DNA of 64,000 nucleotides from positions 4,996 through 68,995 of the forward strand of contig CAYNVO010000011.1 in assembly GCA_964400675.1 (NCBI GenBank). The letters are read 5' to 3'. The notes beneath the pieces are model-generated. The model saw only the letters and a program-made list of their open reading frames with translations, had not been told where the DNA came from and did not search any database. Within the stretch, counting starts at the first letter, position 1; each line of letters starts with the position of its first letter. The translations under genes were made by a program, and so were the position numbers. Positions 7,784-17,013 of this stretch are shown piece after piece. The DNA comes from 9FT-COMBO-48-23 sp964400675 (GTDB lineage Bacteria > Chloroflexota > Dehalococcoidia > GIF9 > UBA5629).

Positions 7784-10633
7784 CTACCTCTTTATTCTGC
7801 CGGCGAGGAAGACAGCAACAGGTAAGACAACTAGCAAGAAGGCTATGGCAATATATGCCCAAATAGGAATATCTAATATCCATGGTAGAGGTTCGGATTC
7901 TTCTGCGCTACCGTTTGGTGGGGCTGCCGGTGTGGTGCCAGGTTGAGGAGTCTTTTCCGCATCAGGTGTTGCGATGCTGAATGACATTATTTTAGACCAT
8001 TGTCCCTCTCCCGTTTCACCGGTCGCTGCCTGGCTGACCCTTATTTCCCAGTAGTATTTCTTACCTTTTTCTAAACTGACCGTATCGGGCAATTCCCATC
8101 TCGGTGACTGTGGATTCCCTGGCTTTATAGTTTGTTGAGATGTTATTTGACTGAAACCTTCATCTTCGGCCAGCCAGAGCTCATATTCTATGGCTACCGT
8201 CGGGTGTTTCCATTTGAACACTATGTCCCCAATATCTCCGGTATCAAGGTATACGGGTATTACCTCATCTATCACCGGTGAAGCTGGTGTTGGAGCCTGG
8301 AATAGCACCTCCCGACTTGGCGGAGGTGGTGGCGTATATTGAGGGCTTGGAGAAAAGCAGTCATAGAAATTCCACAATTGCCCTGTGGTGGCAGTGTAGG
8401 GCCTGTCGTCAATTGCCCACAGGTTAATGCCGGCTGATATTTTCAAAGAGACGGGCTCTCTGGTAAAAACAACTCTCGGGGCTAATCCCACGCTCACGCT
8501 GTCCCACTCGATATACGGCGGACCAAGCTGTTCCTGTTCCAGCGTGCGGGCAACTGCAGTGTTACCTCCGTTTGACCAGGCACCATAGAATGTCCCAAGC
8601 TGAGCCAGCCCGTAGAAATTTAGCCCCGGTGCTCCCATGGCTGTCCAGCCGAAGTTTGAGTCTGTGACCCAGTTATAAATGTCGCTTCCAGCGCTGTCGC
8701 TGGCAGCATAGATTATTAGGGCATCCCGGAATCGGTAATCGGCGATTATATGCATCTGTCCAGGCGCCGGGATAGAAGTGGTTCGCTGGAACGAAACGCC
8801 GCCATCCAGTGAGTATGCCACCATGCCTTCAGCGGCATCGCCGACTACAACAGCGCCTGTTGGTGTAGCGGTGATGCTATGTCCGGTGTTTAAAGTTGTG
8901 GCTGCGCTTGGTGACCATTGCCATGTCTGGACGTTGCTGACCCCGTGGCGGACGTAATTGTTATCCAGGACATAAATGTGAGACACATCATTAATTCCGG
9001 TGACGACAAAATCGGCTACATTAGCCCCCGGCAGAATGCTATCCCAGGTCTGACCTCCATCCAGAGATTGCCTTAAATCACTTGTTAATCGCGAGGCGAA
9101 GTATATAGTCGGGTCATTACCGAAGTTGCTGGTGCGCATTATCAGGTCGTTACTTGTTGACAGTAGACACAGTACCCGTTCCCATATCTGTCCTGTAGGC
9201 GATCCTGTTGTCTGCCAGATGCTGTCGAAGTTGTTTATCCCGCCGCGGTTATTGATAGATGCCAGGTATATGACATCTGAAGTCGGAGTAATTGCCACAT
9301 CGGAGAGAAAACTTATCTCGGTGTCTATCAGGCTGAGCTGATTCCATGTTCTGCCGTTATCAGGGCTTAGAGATAATGCCGATTCATCCAGTGGAGTGCC
9401 GGTCAAATAAGCGCCGGGCCAGCTTGCCGGATTATTGAGTGGGGCAGAACTGGTGGCGCAGTATGCCCGGCTGCCGTCAGGGCTCCAGATTACCTGGGCA
9501 TTGGCAAAACCTGAGTTACCGCCTCCAGTCGGCGCCTTTTGAGCTTGATACCAGCAGGTTCCCGGGCAGCTAGCAGTAGCGTCAGTGAACCATGTTACCC
9601 CTGCGGCTGTAGTGGCATTGCCGCGAACTTCGCCAGCCAGCAGCTTGCCAGAAGCATAGTTACCGTAATAGGCAATGCTGGAAATTCTCAAAGGTGCCGG
9701 AGTCGGCATCAGTAGATAGCCGACGGTGTTGTCGAAGCGGTAGATACCGGCATTTGCTGTCGGTGCATCCAGGCTGACATACATGCGGCGCAGGCTCGGA
9801 GCCTGTCCTGAGAAGTCGGCGGGCAGTTCTAGGTCAGCAGTTATGACTTGAGCTACGTTGGGAGAGGTGCCAGCACCTGCGGTGGTAACCTCCACCGGAC
9901 CCCAGGCGCCCCAGTTGGTGGTGTTAGCTGCTATGTCGTGAGTACCAAGATTGATGTAGGTGCCGGCGACATGGGTTGAGACAGTCACCAGGCTGGAATC
10001 GGCTCGATAATTTGGGGAAAATTTCGCCGCCAGTGTATCGCCGCTGAATCCCTGAGATGCCCAACTGCCGATGCCAACCGCCTTGAAAACATAGATGTCT
10101 CCGCCACCAGCTCCGGTTCGTGTGCCGATGGCTATGTCATAGCTGCCATAATTCGGCGAGATGGCAATGGCACTTATACTACTGGCTGCGGGGCAGTTGG
10201 TGTTCTGCCAGTTAGCGCCGCCATTGGTTGATATGAATACCCCGCCGGGCAAGCCCCCATTGCTGGTGACCACCGCTACGAAGTTCGGGTTATCCGGCGC
10301 CATTGCCACGTTCCATGCGGGCAGGGTGGCGCCAACATTTGCCAGATGGCTGGACAGGTCATCCCAGGTAACGCCTGAATTCAATGACCTGTAGATTTTG
10401 CTGTTAGAAATATCTATCGCATAGAAGGTTCTGCCATCAACGCCGACTGCGATGTCGTTTATCTCAGATGGACTGACGATAACGTTACCTGTGCTGCTTG
10501 GAGTGCCTACAACGCTCCATTTCATCGTCCCGGCGTTAGCTAAAGGTGGTTTGGCTGGTATTATGAGGCAGATGATTATAGCTAATGCCAGACCAAGTCC
10601 GAGCCTCAGGATATTAAAAGTGGGATTTTTCAT
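7784..10633 (-). CDS. Secreted beta-propeller-like surface protein with C-terminal anchor
   Basis: 949 residues. The signal peptide is a hydrophobic stretch from about residue 8 to 30, ending near ANAGT. The large middle part (about 40-740) repeats BNR/sialidase or VPS10-like propeller motifs (SLNSGVTWDDL, STNGGANWQN, SPDNGRTWNQL, SLDGGQTWDSI), the S-x-D-x-G-x-T-W Asp-box. A fibronectin-like domain (about 780-885) with WELPDTVSLEKGKKYYW follows, then a Pro/Thr-rich linker and a transmembrane helix with a KR tail at the end. It is probably an envelope or S-layer-associated protein; Asp-boxes alone do not show enzyme activity. It lies in tandem with another surface protein gene. Confidence 0.75.
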   Translation of the reverse strand: MKNPTFNILRLGLGLALAIIICLIIPAKPPLANAGTMKWSVVGTPSSTGNVIVSPSEINDIAVGVDGRTFYAIDISNSKIYRSLNSGVTWDDLSSHLANVGATLPAWNVAMAPDNPNFVAVVTSNGGLPGGVFISTNGGANWQNTNCPAASSISAIAISPNYGSYDIAIGTRTGAGGGDIYVFKAVGIGSWASQGFSGDTLAAKFSPNYRADSSLVTVSTHVAGTYINLGTHDIAANTTNWGAWGPVEVTTAGAGTSPNVAQVITADLELPADFSGQAPSLRRMYVSLDAPTANAGIYRFDNTVGYLLMPTPAPLRISSIAYYGNYASGKLLAGEVRGNATTAAGVTWFTDATASCPGTCWYQAQKAPTGGGNSGFANAQVIWSPDGSRAYCATSSAPLNNPASWPGAYLTGTPLDESALSLSPDNGRTWNQLSLIDTEISFLSDVAITPTSDVIYLASINNRGGINNFDSIWQTTGSPTGQIWERVLCLLSTSNDLIMRTSNFGNDPTIYFASRLTSDLRQSLDGGQTWDSILPGANVADFVVTGINDVSHIYVLDNNYVRHGVSNVQTWQWSPSAATTLNTGHSITATPTGAVVVGDAAEGMVAYSLDGGVSFQRTTSIPAPGQMHIIADYRFRDALIIYAASDSAGSDIYNWVTDSNFGWTAMGAPGLNFYGLAQLGTFYGAWSNGGNTAVARTLEQEQLGPPYIEWDSVSVGLAPRVVFTREPVSLKISAGINLWAIDDRPYTATTGQLWNFYDCFSPSPQYTPPPPPSREVLFQAPTPASPVIDEVIPVYLDTGDIGDIVFKWKHPTVAIEYELWLAEDEGFSQITSQQTIKPGNPQSPRWELPDTVSLEKGKKYYWEIRVSQAATGETGEGQWSKIMSFSIATPDAEKTPQPGTTPAAPPNGSAEESEPLPWILDIPIWAYIAIAFLLVVLPVAVFLAGRIKR

Positions 10634-10764
10634 CGACTTTTTCCTGTTATTAGCAGATATTAGCCTCCTGTCGTTCTGGGGGAGCTAAACGACCGAAGAA
10701 TAACACAGTTTTGCTATTACTCTAAATTTCCTCTTCGAGTGAGTAGGGGTCTATTTGCGGTTTC

Positions 10765-12936
10765 TCATGACATGGTTTCGTGGGGTAGCTTGTCGGGGGG
10801 AACAATCTCTGTGTCTGTCACCTCAATTAGCGGCATGCCATCAGTATAGTGAGGTGCAGGTGGTGTGAATTCCTGACCGGGCGCATAGGTGCTTTCTTCA
10901 GTTATCGTGTTAATCAGGCTGTATACTATTTCTACGCTGCCTTCGTGAGGTTCTTTGTGCTTGCGTGGCAGCCAGCAGTTGAGTATTTCCCACTCCTGGT
11001 ATATATATCGTCTCCAGGTGATAGCCAGACCGGTCATACCTTCGGTTGCCTTTTTGCCACTGGCTGGTGGAGTTATAGTCCTGGTTTCTAGCTGTTTCCA
11101 CTGACTGGATACTATTCTCAATGGCTTTTTCGCGGTAAAGTTACATGTTGTGGGTGCCTCTTCACTTGCGGCTTCTGCCTCCTCTACTTCCTCTGCAGTT
11201 GGTGGTGTTGGTGCTTTTAGCTGTCTATCCTCTTTAACGGTTTTAGCTTGAGGCAACGCTGTACCTGATGGTGTGGACTTTATCTCTTCTTCATACATCT
11301 GTAGAAGCTCACCGAACTTTTCCATGAGCTGCTCTCTGGTTGTCGCCGGTCCCAGTTTTGGCTTGTCTCCGCCTATCATAACCACTGTGGTTTGAGGTGG
11401 TGGTATGGGTTGGGGAGGTGGAGGGGGCATGTATGGATAGTAAGGTGGAGGTGGCGGTGCTGGTTTTGGTTGCAGGCTGCGCAGCAAGAGGTATAAGCCG
11501 TAGCCGCCCAGTATAAGCAGGATAATTGTTGCCGGTATCATGACGAACGGCATAGTGTAGTCGGGTTCCCAGTCTATAGTTATTGTCTTGGGGGCATCCA
11601 TGGGCGTAGAGCCGCTGGATTTAACGGCGTTTAACTTGCCGCCGAAGACGCCGATAATTCCAGACATACGAACCTGCGCATCTGTCATGCTCCATTCGGC
11701 TGTGCTGCCAGACTTGTACCAATCACTGCCCTCTGCTTCACCGTAAGGTGATGTCAGGGTCAGTCTGTAATAGGTGTCATAGTAAGCAGTACAGGTTCCG
11801 GCTGCATTAACGGTCAGGCTTAGCTCTCTACCGGGAACTGTCTCGCCCGTAGGTAGTTTCCAGTAAGCGAAGCGGTACTGCGTGCCCTGGGCGTCGGGGT
11901 CATTAACCTGGTCAGGGGCAAGATTTTTCAAGACATAGCCTTCCTTATACCAGCCTGCGCCTGATATTTGACCAATTTTAGAAGGCTCCGTTTTGAGCTC
12001 GATAGAATACTCGGTGTAATAGGGAAATATGGCATCATATGAATACTCGGTAACTGTTATTTTATCTACCTCAGCTTTGAACCTGATACCGGAATCGGTC
12101 GGATGCTGCACAGTAGGGTCGACGCTTATAGTTCTTACCGCACCTAAATCGAGGCTGATTTTTGTGGACTCACCGCCTCGCAGCGTGACCGTGGGGGTTG
12201 CTCCTACGTATACTTTCGTCTGGCCGACTTTAAGTCCGTTGCCGATGGTAACTGTAGCCTCATAGCCTCCCTTTTCCACTATGATACTAAAGCTCTGTTG
12301 CCCCGTTATAGCTGGGGTTGAGCTATCTTTGGCTTCAACTACAAAACTATAGCTGCCGGCACTGCCTTTGGCTGGAATACCTGAGATGTAGCCTACGCTT
12401 GCATTTAGCATTAGTCCTGTAGGTAATGTACCGCTCATTATTGACCAGGTGTATGGTGATGTTCCGCCGCTGACACCTATCGTAGCGTTATAGCTCTCAC
12501 CCTCCTTTGCCTGTGCCAGAGTTGTTGTAATGAATGTGAGTGGAGGTTGGATAATGGTGAGAACAAATGCTCGCGTGTCAGTGGCTAATGTTCCATCGGT
12601 AACCCGGGCGGTAAAATTGAAGGTGCCGGCTATTGCTGGTGTACCTGAAACAGTACCTGTGGCATCGAGACCTAACCCTGTCGGTAAACCTCCAGTTATA
12701 ATAGTCCATGCGTAAGGTGGAGTACCTCCCACAGCTTGCAGCGACGTATAGTAAGCGCCTCCCATCTGACCTTGTGGTAGAAGTGGTGAGGTGGTGATAA
12801 CAGGTTGTGCTAGAACAGGGCTCGCAATCAGGGATGCGAAACCTAGAAGTACAAGCATGCAAACCAGGGTCAGGCAAATCCCTCGACCGATGGCTAATTT
12901 CATGGTAGGGCGTTCATTCCGGCGGATGGATTTCAT
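10765..12936 (-). CDS. Putative Ig (He_PIG) surface protein with large C-terminal cytoplasmic region
   Basis: 723 residues; an alternative start is the ATG at 12903, directly before the signal peptide. After the signal peptide (cleavage near VLAQP) come two He_PIG-type Ig repeats with the typical GGTPPYAWTI/GLPTGLGLDATGTVSGTP pattern (about 45-225). A beta-rich region (about 225-475) precedes one transmembrane helix (about 487-507). A proline-rich stretch and a 200-residue polar domain follow on the other side of the membrane. Long C-terminal domains behind a surface module are unusual and may signal inward or bind the envelope. No enzyme motif is seen. Confidence 0.7.
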   Translation of the reverse strand: MKSIRRNERPTMKLAIGRGICLTLVCMLVLLGFASLIASPVLAQPVITTSPLLPQGQMGGAYYTSLQAVGGTPPYAWTIITGGLPTGLGLDATGTVSGTPAIAGTFNFTARVTDGTLATDTRAFVLTIIQPPLTFITTTLAQAKEGESYNATIGVSGGTSPYTWSIMSGTLPTGLMLNASVGYISGIPAKGSAGSYSFVVEAKDSSTPAITGQQSFSIIVEKGGYEATVTIGNGLKVGQTKVYVGATPTVTLRGGESTKISLDLGAVRTISVDPTVQHPTDSGIRFKAEVDKITVTEYSYDAIFPYYTEYSIELKTEPSKIGQISGAGWYKEGYVLKNLAPDQVNDPDAQGTQYRFAYWKLPTGETVPGRELSLTVNAAGTCTAYYDTYYRLTLTSPYGEAEGSDWYKSGSTAEWSMTDAQVRMSGIIGVFGGKLNAVKSSGSTPMDAPKTITIDWEPDYTMPFVMIPATIILLILGGYGLYLLLRSLQPKPAPPPPPYYPYMPPPPPQPIPPPQTTVVMIGGDKPKLGPATTREQLMEKFGELLQMYEEEIKSTPSGTALPQAKTVKEDRQLKAPTPPTAEEVEEAEAASEEAPTTCNFTAKKPLRIVSSQWKQLETRTITPPASGKKATEGMTGLAITWRRYIYQEWEILNCWLPRKHKEPHEGSVEIVYSLINTITEESTYAPGQEFTPPAPHYTDGMPLIEVTDTEIVPPDKLPHETMS

Positions 12937-12990
12937 CTGTTACATCTATTATAGTCGCCAAATCACCTTTTGTCGACATCAAACGAGAGC

Positions 12991-13578
12991 TTATTCGCTA
13001 TTCGGAGTGCCCTGCTTCTGAACCTCTGGAATCACTCTCCTGCGATAGGTATAACGTTTCTGTGTCCACACGCCACTGAAAAAGCTCCGGTTTAGCAGAT
13101 ATCGGTTATCGGCTACATTTAAGAGGTCCTTGGATGCCCCGCCTTCAAAGTAGGCCACCTCGACATGCTTACCCATGTTCTTTACAGCTTGAAGGGCATA
13201 GGCAAAATCAGAATCACCGCTGACGAGGACTGCCACATCATAGAAGTCGTTCCAGGCAAAATATAGCAGGTCTGTAGCCAGCATAATATCTATGCCTTTC
13301 TCAACAGGGACACCCTGTGCCACCTTGGTGCCCCCCAATCTGATCTCCAGATATGGCGTCTTGCGCAGGTTATCGAGGAACTCCTGTTGGTCTCGATAGC
13401 TGTCGGGCCTTTGAGCCGGGTCCTGTAAGACATTGTAGTAATATGTTCGGAACAAGCGCCTGGAGCCACATAGCTTGCTGGCGAACTCAGCAAAGTTGAG
13501 GTTGTGGCGTCCGAAGTTACTGCGTAGACCGTGATATAGATTGCTTCCGTCTATGAATATTGCGACTCTATCATCCAT
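12991..13578 (-). CDS. NYN domain protein (LabA/DUF88-like, PIN-fold)
   Basis: 195 residues. The NYN signature is clear: FIDGSNLYHG at 8-17 (D10, N13), KGIDIMLATDLL with D97 and D103, and SGDSDFAYAL with D122 and D124, together forming the acidic metal site of a PIN-like RNase fold. MGKHVEVAYFEGG follows as the last core strand. Such proteins are predicted RNA nucleases; the substrate is unknown. A basic C-terminal tail (KRYTYRRR) could bind nucleic acid. A TATAAT on the minus strand at 13627-13622 lies 44 bp upstream and may be the -10 box. Confidence 0.88.
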   Translation of the reverse strand: MDDRVAIFIDGSNLYHGLRSNFGRHNLNFAEFASKLCGSRRLFRTYYYNVLQDPAQRPDSYRDQQEFLDNLRKTPYLEIRLGGTKVAQGVPVEKGIDIMLATDLLYFAWNDFYDVAVLVSGDSDFAYALQAVKNMGKHVEVAYFEGGASKDLLNVADNRYLLNRSFFSGVWTQKRYTYRRRVIPEVQKQGTPNSE

Positions 13579-13717
13579 GACATTCCCCCTCTAGGCCTGT
13601 TAGTAGCCTTTGATGGTTGACATTATACCATCGTCTATGGCAGACGTATATATTAACATTCAGCTGATTGTATAGGCTCTTCATTTATCCGCACGGCGAT
13701 TAGCGTGCTGCTTATGA

Positions 13718-13747
13718 TTGACAGGTATCTGTACGCCGTGCTATTCT
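13718..13747 (+). promoter_or_regulatory. Sigma-70-like promoter upstream of the CDP-alcohol phosphatidyltransferase
   Basis: TTGACA (13718-13723) and TATTCT (13742-13747) with an 18-bp spacer, 37 bp before the ATG. Confidence 0.5.
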
Positions 13748-13784
13748 GCCTTCTCGTAACAGGCAGGAAGGAGCGTCTACGTTT

Positions 13785-14396
13785 ATGAAGTCGAAGCGAG
13801 TAGGTAAAAGGACACCGGAACAGGAATTGAGGTTGGACCTCAATGTACCAAACGTTGTGACTGCGGTGCGTGTGGTGATGGCGTGTGTTATTTTCTGGCT
13901 CTTGTGGCAGGGAGAGTTCCTGGCGGCAGGTATTTTAATTCTTATTGCTGCGGCTACCGACGGACTGGACGGCTTGCTGGCTCGCAGACTCGGGCAGTCA
14001 AGCCTGGGTGGGTCTATTTTCGACATGGTGGCTGACGAGATACTATTTATGCCCAGCCTGATTCTAGCCATAGTAGTGGGGTTGTTCGCAAGGACAGACC
14101 ACCTGATGCCTTTCAATCCCTATCCATACGCGGTACTGGCTCTTGCCGGAGGAGTTGCGGTGTTTGCAGGCATAGGCACATTTCTATGGAAACGTCGGAG
14201 TCGCAACATAGAGTTTCCTACTCCCACAGGTGTGGCTAAGGTCAACTTCTGGTTCTGGCTGGCGCCGCTGGTGGTAGCCGTTTTTGGAATTGGCCCTGAC
14301 TGGTTGCTTGCCACGCTGATGTATATGGCGATTGTCTCCACCATTCTAACATTCTATTCCTATCTCAAGAAGGGCGGCTACGTTTTCACTGACTGA
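13785..14396 (+). CDS. CDP-alcohol phosphatidyltransferase family membrane enzyme
   Basis: 203 residues, polytopic. It carries the full CDP-AP motif D1xxD2GxxAR...GxxxD3xxxD4: D59, D62, G63, A66, R67, G76, D80 and D84. Family enzymes transfer a phosphatidyl group from a CDP-linked lipid to an alcohol such as glycerol-3-phosphate, inositol or serine, using two metal ions held by the four Asp. The acceptor cannot be told from the motif; PgsA and PIS-like enzymes are both possible. The N-terminus is polar for about 20 residues and the C-terminus ends in a hydrophobic segment. About 60 bp separate it from the next small membrane gene, so they may be co-transcribed. Confidence 0.9.
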   Translation: MKSKRVGKRTPEQELRLDLNVPNVVTAVRVVMACVIFWLLWQGEFLAAGILILIAAATDGLDGLLARRLGQSSLGGSIFDMVADEILFMPSLILAIVVGLFARTDHLMPFNPYPYAVLALAGGVAVFAGIGTFLWKRRSRNIEFPTPTGVAKVNFWFWLAPLVVAVFGIGPDWLLATLMYMAIVSTILTFYSYLKKGGYVFTD

Positions 14397-14458
14397 CTTT
14401 GTATCCGGTCTCGCTCGACAGATTCATGCCTGACGTGGTGTAAGATACGGAGAGTAAG

Positions 14459-14824
14459 GTGATATACGAGCATTTCCGGCAGCCTGTAATTCCCAGAGCT
14501 GCATTTTTTCTCCGCGTTGGCTGGCATGTTTTTATCGCTCTGGGTATTGTCATCGTTTCGCTGGGGATTGGCATTGTCGGCTACCATGAGTTAGAAGGCT
14601 TATCCTGGATTGATTCTACGGTTAATGCCGCCATGATTCTCGGTGGCATGGGGCCCCTGAATCAGCTACAAACCGATGCCGGCAAGCTGTTTGCCTCATT
14701 CTATGCGCTGTTTTCCGGAATAATCTTTCTTGTTGCCATTGCCATCCTGCTTGCCCCGGTCGTGCACCGGTTCCTCCATAGATTTCATTTCGATTTCGAC
14801 TCTGAGAGTTCAACCGGGGACTGA
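14459..14824 (+). CDS. Small two-helix membrane protein with channel-like layout
   Basis: 121 residues from a GTG start with GGAGAG just before it. Two long hydrophobic helices (about 22-45 and 80-103) enclose a re-entrant-looking segment, LSWIDSTVNAAMILGGMGPL. A conserved-looking T-x-x-GK-x-FAS-x-YAL-x-SG stretch leads into helix 2, and the tail is HRFLHRFHF plus acidic residues. The order helix-W...pore helix-glycine turn-T..GK-helix resembles the pore half of 2TM potassium channels, with GGMGP where the filter would be. Whether it conducts ions is unknown. Confidence 0.7.
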   Translation: MIYEHFRQPVIPRAAFFLRVGWHVFIALGIVIVSLGIGIVGYHELEGLSWIDSTVNAAMILGGMGPLNQLQTDAGKLFASFYALFSGIIFLVAIAILLAPVVHRFLHRFHFDFDSESSTGD

Positions 14825-14844
14825 TTCACTCCGGAATTGCACTT
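14821..14844 (+). repeat. Left copy of imperfect direct repeat flanking adh
   Basis: 24 bp beginning CTGATTCA and containing CGGAA and TGCACT. It matches 15915-15938 at 20 of 24 positions; the pair brackets the alcohol dehydrogenase gene. Confidence 0.5.
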
Positions 14845-14877
14845 CACAATTTGATGATGTATAGGAGGTAAAGGAAT

Positions 14878-15909
14878 ATGCGTACAGTTATATTAGCCGA
14901 TGGCAAACTGGTTATAAAAGACGTACCTAAACCTTCCCCCGGGCACGAAGAAGTCCTAGTCAAGATTACCACTGCAGGTGTTTGCCACTCGGATTTACAT
15001 CTGGTTAAGGGAGATTGGCCTGCCTTTGTCCGACCATTCCCAATTCCGATGGGTCATGAAGGCATAGGAATAGTCGAGGAGCTGGGTCCTGGAGCGGAGA
15101 AATATATACAGAAAGGCGATAGGGTTATATTGGGTCTCGGTGGCTCAGGCGGAGGATACTGGTGTGGCGCTTGTGAATATTGCCTTAGTGGCAGACCCAG
15201 GCTCTGCAAGCAGGCTAAGGGCATTATCGGTGCCTATGCCGATTACATTTCGGTCTGGGCGAAGTCATTAGTAAAGCTGCCTGAGGAAATAAGCGACAGG
15301 GAGGTTCCACTGGCATGCGGAGGATTAACAGCCTATAGCGCCGTCAAAAAGCTTATCAAATTCGATGTTGTACCAGGCAAGCCGGTAGCCATTATTGGCG
15401 CGGCGGGTGGGCTTGGGCACTATGGAGTGCAGGTAGCCAGGGCGTTCGGGTATAAAGTAGTCGGAGTTGATGTGGGCAAAGAAAAAATAGAGTTTGTGAA
15501 GAATCTGGGTGCTGATTATGCCGTGGATGTAAGCGAAGCAGTCGAATTCGTCAAGGAGAAGTTTGGTGGCGTGTACGCCAGCATCGTATTTTCACCCAAA
15601 ATAGCCGGCTTTGAGCTTGGATTAAAGTTGTTGAAACGTGGAGGAGTATTCGTGGGCGTAGGAATGCCCGCGGTGAGCGAAGGAACAATATCGATGACTC
15701 CGGTGGAGCTGTTAGCCAGGGACCTGCTCATAATGGCGTCGGCGGTGGGTACAGTGGAGGAAATGAGAGAATTGGTTCAACTGGCAGCCGATGGAAAAGT
15801 CAAAACTCACGTAAGTAGAGTTGCCGGCTTATCGGAAATCAGCCAGGTACTTGAGGAGCTGGAGGAAGGAAAGTACGCCGGCAGAGCCATTATTGATATG
15901 ACGAAATAG
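14878..15909 (+). CDS. Zinc-dependent alcohol dehydrogenase (MDR superfamily)
   Basis: 343 residues with AGGAGG 7 bp before the ATG. The catalytic zinc ligands are C36, H60 (with E61) and probably C147; the structural zinc ligands are C96, C99, C102 and C110. The NAD(P) Rossmann motif is GAAGGLGHYG (about 174-183), followed by the acidic D198 region that favours NAD. It oxidises alcohols or reduces aldehydes, probably in fermentative redox balance. The gene is bracketed by a 24-bp imperfect direct repeat and is convergent with the SIR2 gene. Confidence 0.95.
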   Translation: MRTVILADGKLVIKDVPKPSPGHEEVLVKITTAGVCHSDLHLVKGDWPAFVRPFPIPMGHEGIGIVEELGPGAEKYIQKGDRVILGLGGSGGGYWCGACEYCLSGRPRLCKQAKGIIGAYADYISVWAKSLVKLPEEISDREVPLACGGLTAYSAVKKLIKFDVVPGKPVAIIGAAGGLGHYGVQVARAFGYKVVGVDVGKEKIEFVKNLGADYAVDVSEAVEFVKEKFGGVYASIVFSPKIAGFELGLKLLKRGGVFVGVGMPAVSEGTISMTPVELLARDLLIMASAVGTVEEMRELVQLAADGKVKTHVSRVAGLSEISQVLEELEEGKYAGRAIIDMTK

Positions 15910-15914
15910 AGGAG

Positions 15915-15938
15915 CTGATTCAGCCCGGAACTGCACTA
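15915..15938 (+). repeat. Right copy of imperfect direct repeat flanking adh
   Basis: Counterpart of 14821-14844, 6 bp after the adh stop and 5 bp from the end of the convergent SIR2 gene. A short CACTA/TAGTG inverted pair (15934-15938, 15948-15952) overlaps it. Confidence 0.5.
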
Positions 15939-15942
15939 AACG

Positions 15943-17013
15943 TCATGTAGTGTGATTATTCAAGTAACACTGAAAGCCATCCAAATGGATGTCAATTTCC
16001 TGCTTCAGCATTGGAAATAGTCGTTTACATTTCATTATGATGGCTCTTCGCTTGATGTCTTCATTTTTTTTACGGCCGTAACAGTCAACAACCTGCAATT
16101 TGGTGTGCATCCCCAGTGAACGGGAAAATAAATTCACCACCTTGCGATCATATTCTGGAAACGAATAACCGATTACTGTGACTATGTTCGCTGTTTTCAA
16201 TTCCTTCTCTGCTGAAGACCAAAGAGGCTGAATCATCTTGGGGTATGGTTCATACGGAATAATTATGAAAGGTTGGACAGATTCGCCACAATTTTCAGAA
16301 CACCTCTTATTATCGAAAAAATTCTTGAACATGAAAGGATAATACAGATGTAGATGATTACAGGAAGGACAAATCCCCCAATCGATAGACCCGTTAAGTT
16401 TGATAAGTTTTATGGGGTTGTTTTGTGCATAGAATTTTTTACGCTTATCGTCAATCCAATCAAATTTAAGCAAATAATCAAAGTAGACATTTGCATCAAA
16501 GTCTTCGTGTAAAAGAACGTCGAAATTGAAAGAAAGTATTGCAACTTGGCCTGGGTGATTGCTCTTCAAAACTCTGTCTATGAATCTCTTGTATAGAAGG
16601 TTTTCATGGCCAATGCTGGACTCTGCTAAGTGCTCAAAAATTAACCTTCTAACGAGTTCTACCCCCTTGATATCTCCATTTTGTTGTAACATCATCAGGA
16701 TTTCATCAACGTAACGCCTTTTGTTCCGTAGCCTTTTATTCAGTATGCCACGTGTATCGAAAACCATATCGCCTCTCTCATCCCATTCTTTAAGAAGAAA
16801 TTCGTATTCTGGATAAATTGATGCAGCTAATTTAAGGAATTCACGATAATTGGAGAATCTTTCATTCTCCTCTTGAAGATCTGGACTCCCATTGTCATTA
16901 TATGGAAGAAGTCGCCCACAATCCAACGGATAGTTCCAGACTAAGTCCCTTCCTAGTGGGGTATTGGCAGATGCTGCAGATGCTCCGGCCCCAAAAACAT
17001 ATACATGTTTCAT
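15943..17013 (-). CDS. SIR2-like domain protein, putative NAD-processing defence effector
   Basis: 356 residues. SIR2 fold motifs appear in order: FGAGAS (7-12), FNFD (162-165, in the place of the usual TNYD), LNGSIDW (206-212, like the KLHGS motif), zinc pairs C215/C218 and C238/C242, and GYSFPEYD (282-289). Classical deacetylase motifs (GAGIS, HG, full Cys4 zinc module) are not preserved, placing it with the SIR2-like NADases of antiphage systems. The sequence looks more AT-rich than the B12 operon next door. GGAGG lies 14 nt before this ATG, with a two-codon ATG-AAG-TAA between them. The pairing with the nuclease gene upstream (231-bp gap) is suggestive, not proven. Confidence 0.82.
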   Translation of the reverse strand: MKHVYVFGAGASAASANTPLGRDLVWNYPLDCGRLLPYNDNGSPDLQEENERFSNYREFLKLAASIYPEYEFLLKEWDERGDMVFDTRGILNKRLRNKRRYVDEILMMLQQNGDIKGVELVRRLIFEHLAESSIGHENLLYKRFIDRVLKSNHPGQVAILSFNFDVLLHEDFDANVYFDYLLKFDWIDDKRKKFYAQNNPIKLIKLNGSIDWGICPSCNHLHLYYPFMFKNFFDNKRCSENCGESVQPFIIIPYEPYPKMIQPLWSSAEKELKTANIVTVIGYSFPEYDRKVVNLFSRSLGMHTKLQVVDCYGRKKNEDIKRRAIIMKCKRLFPMLKQEIDIHLDGFQCYLNNHTT

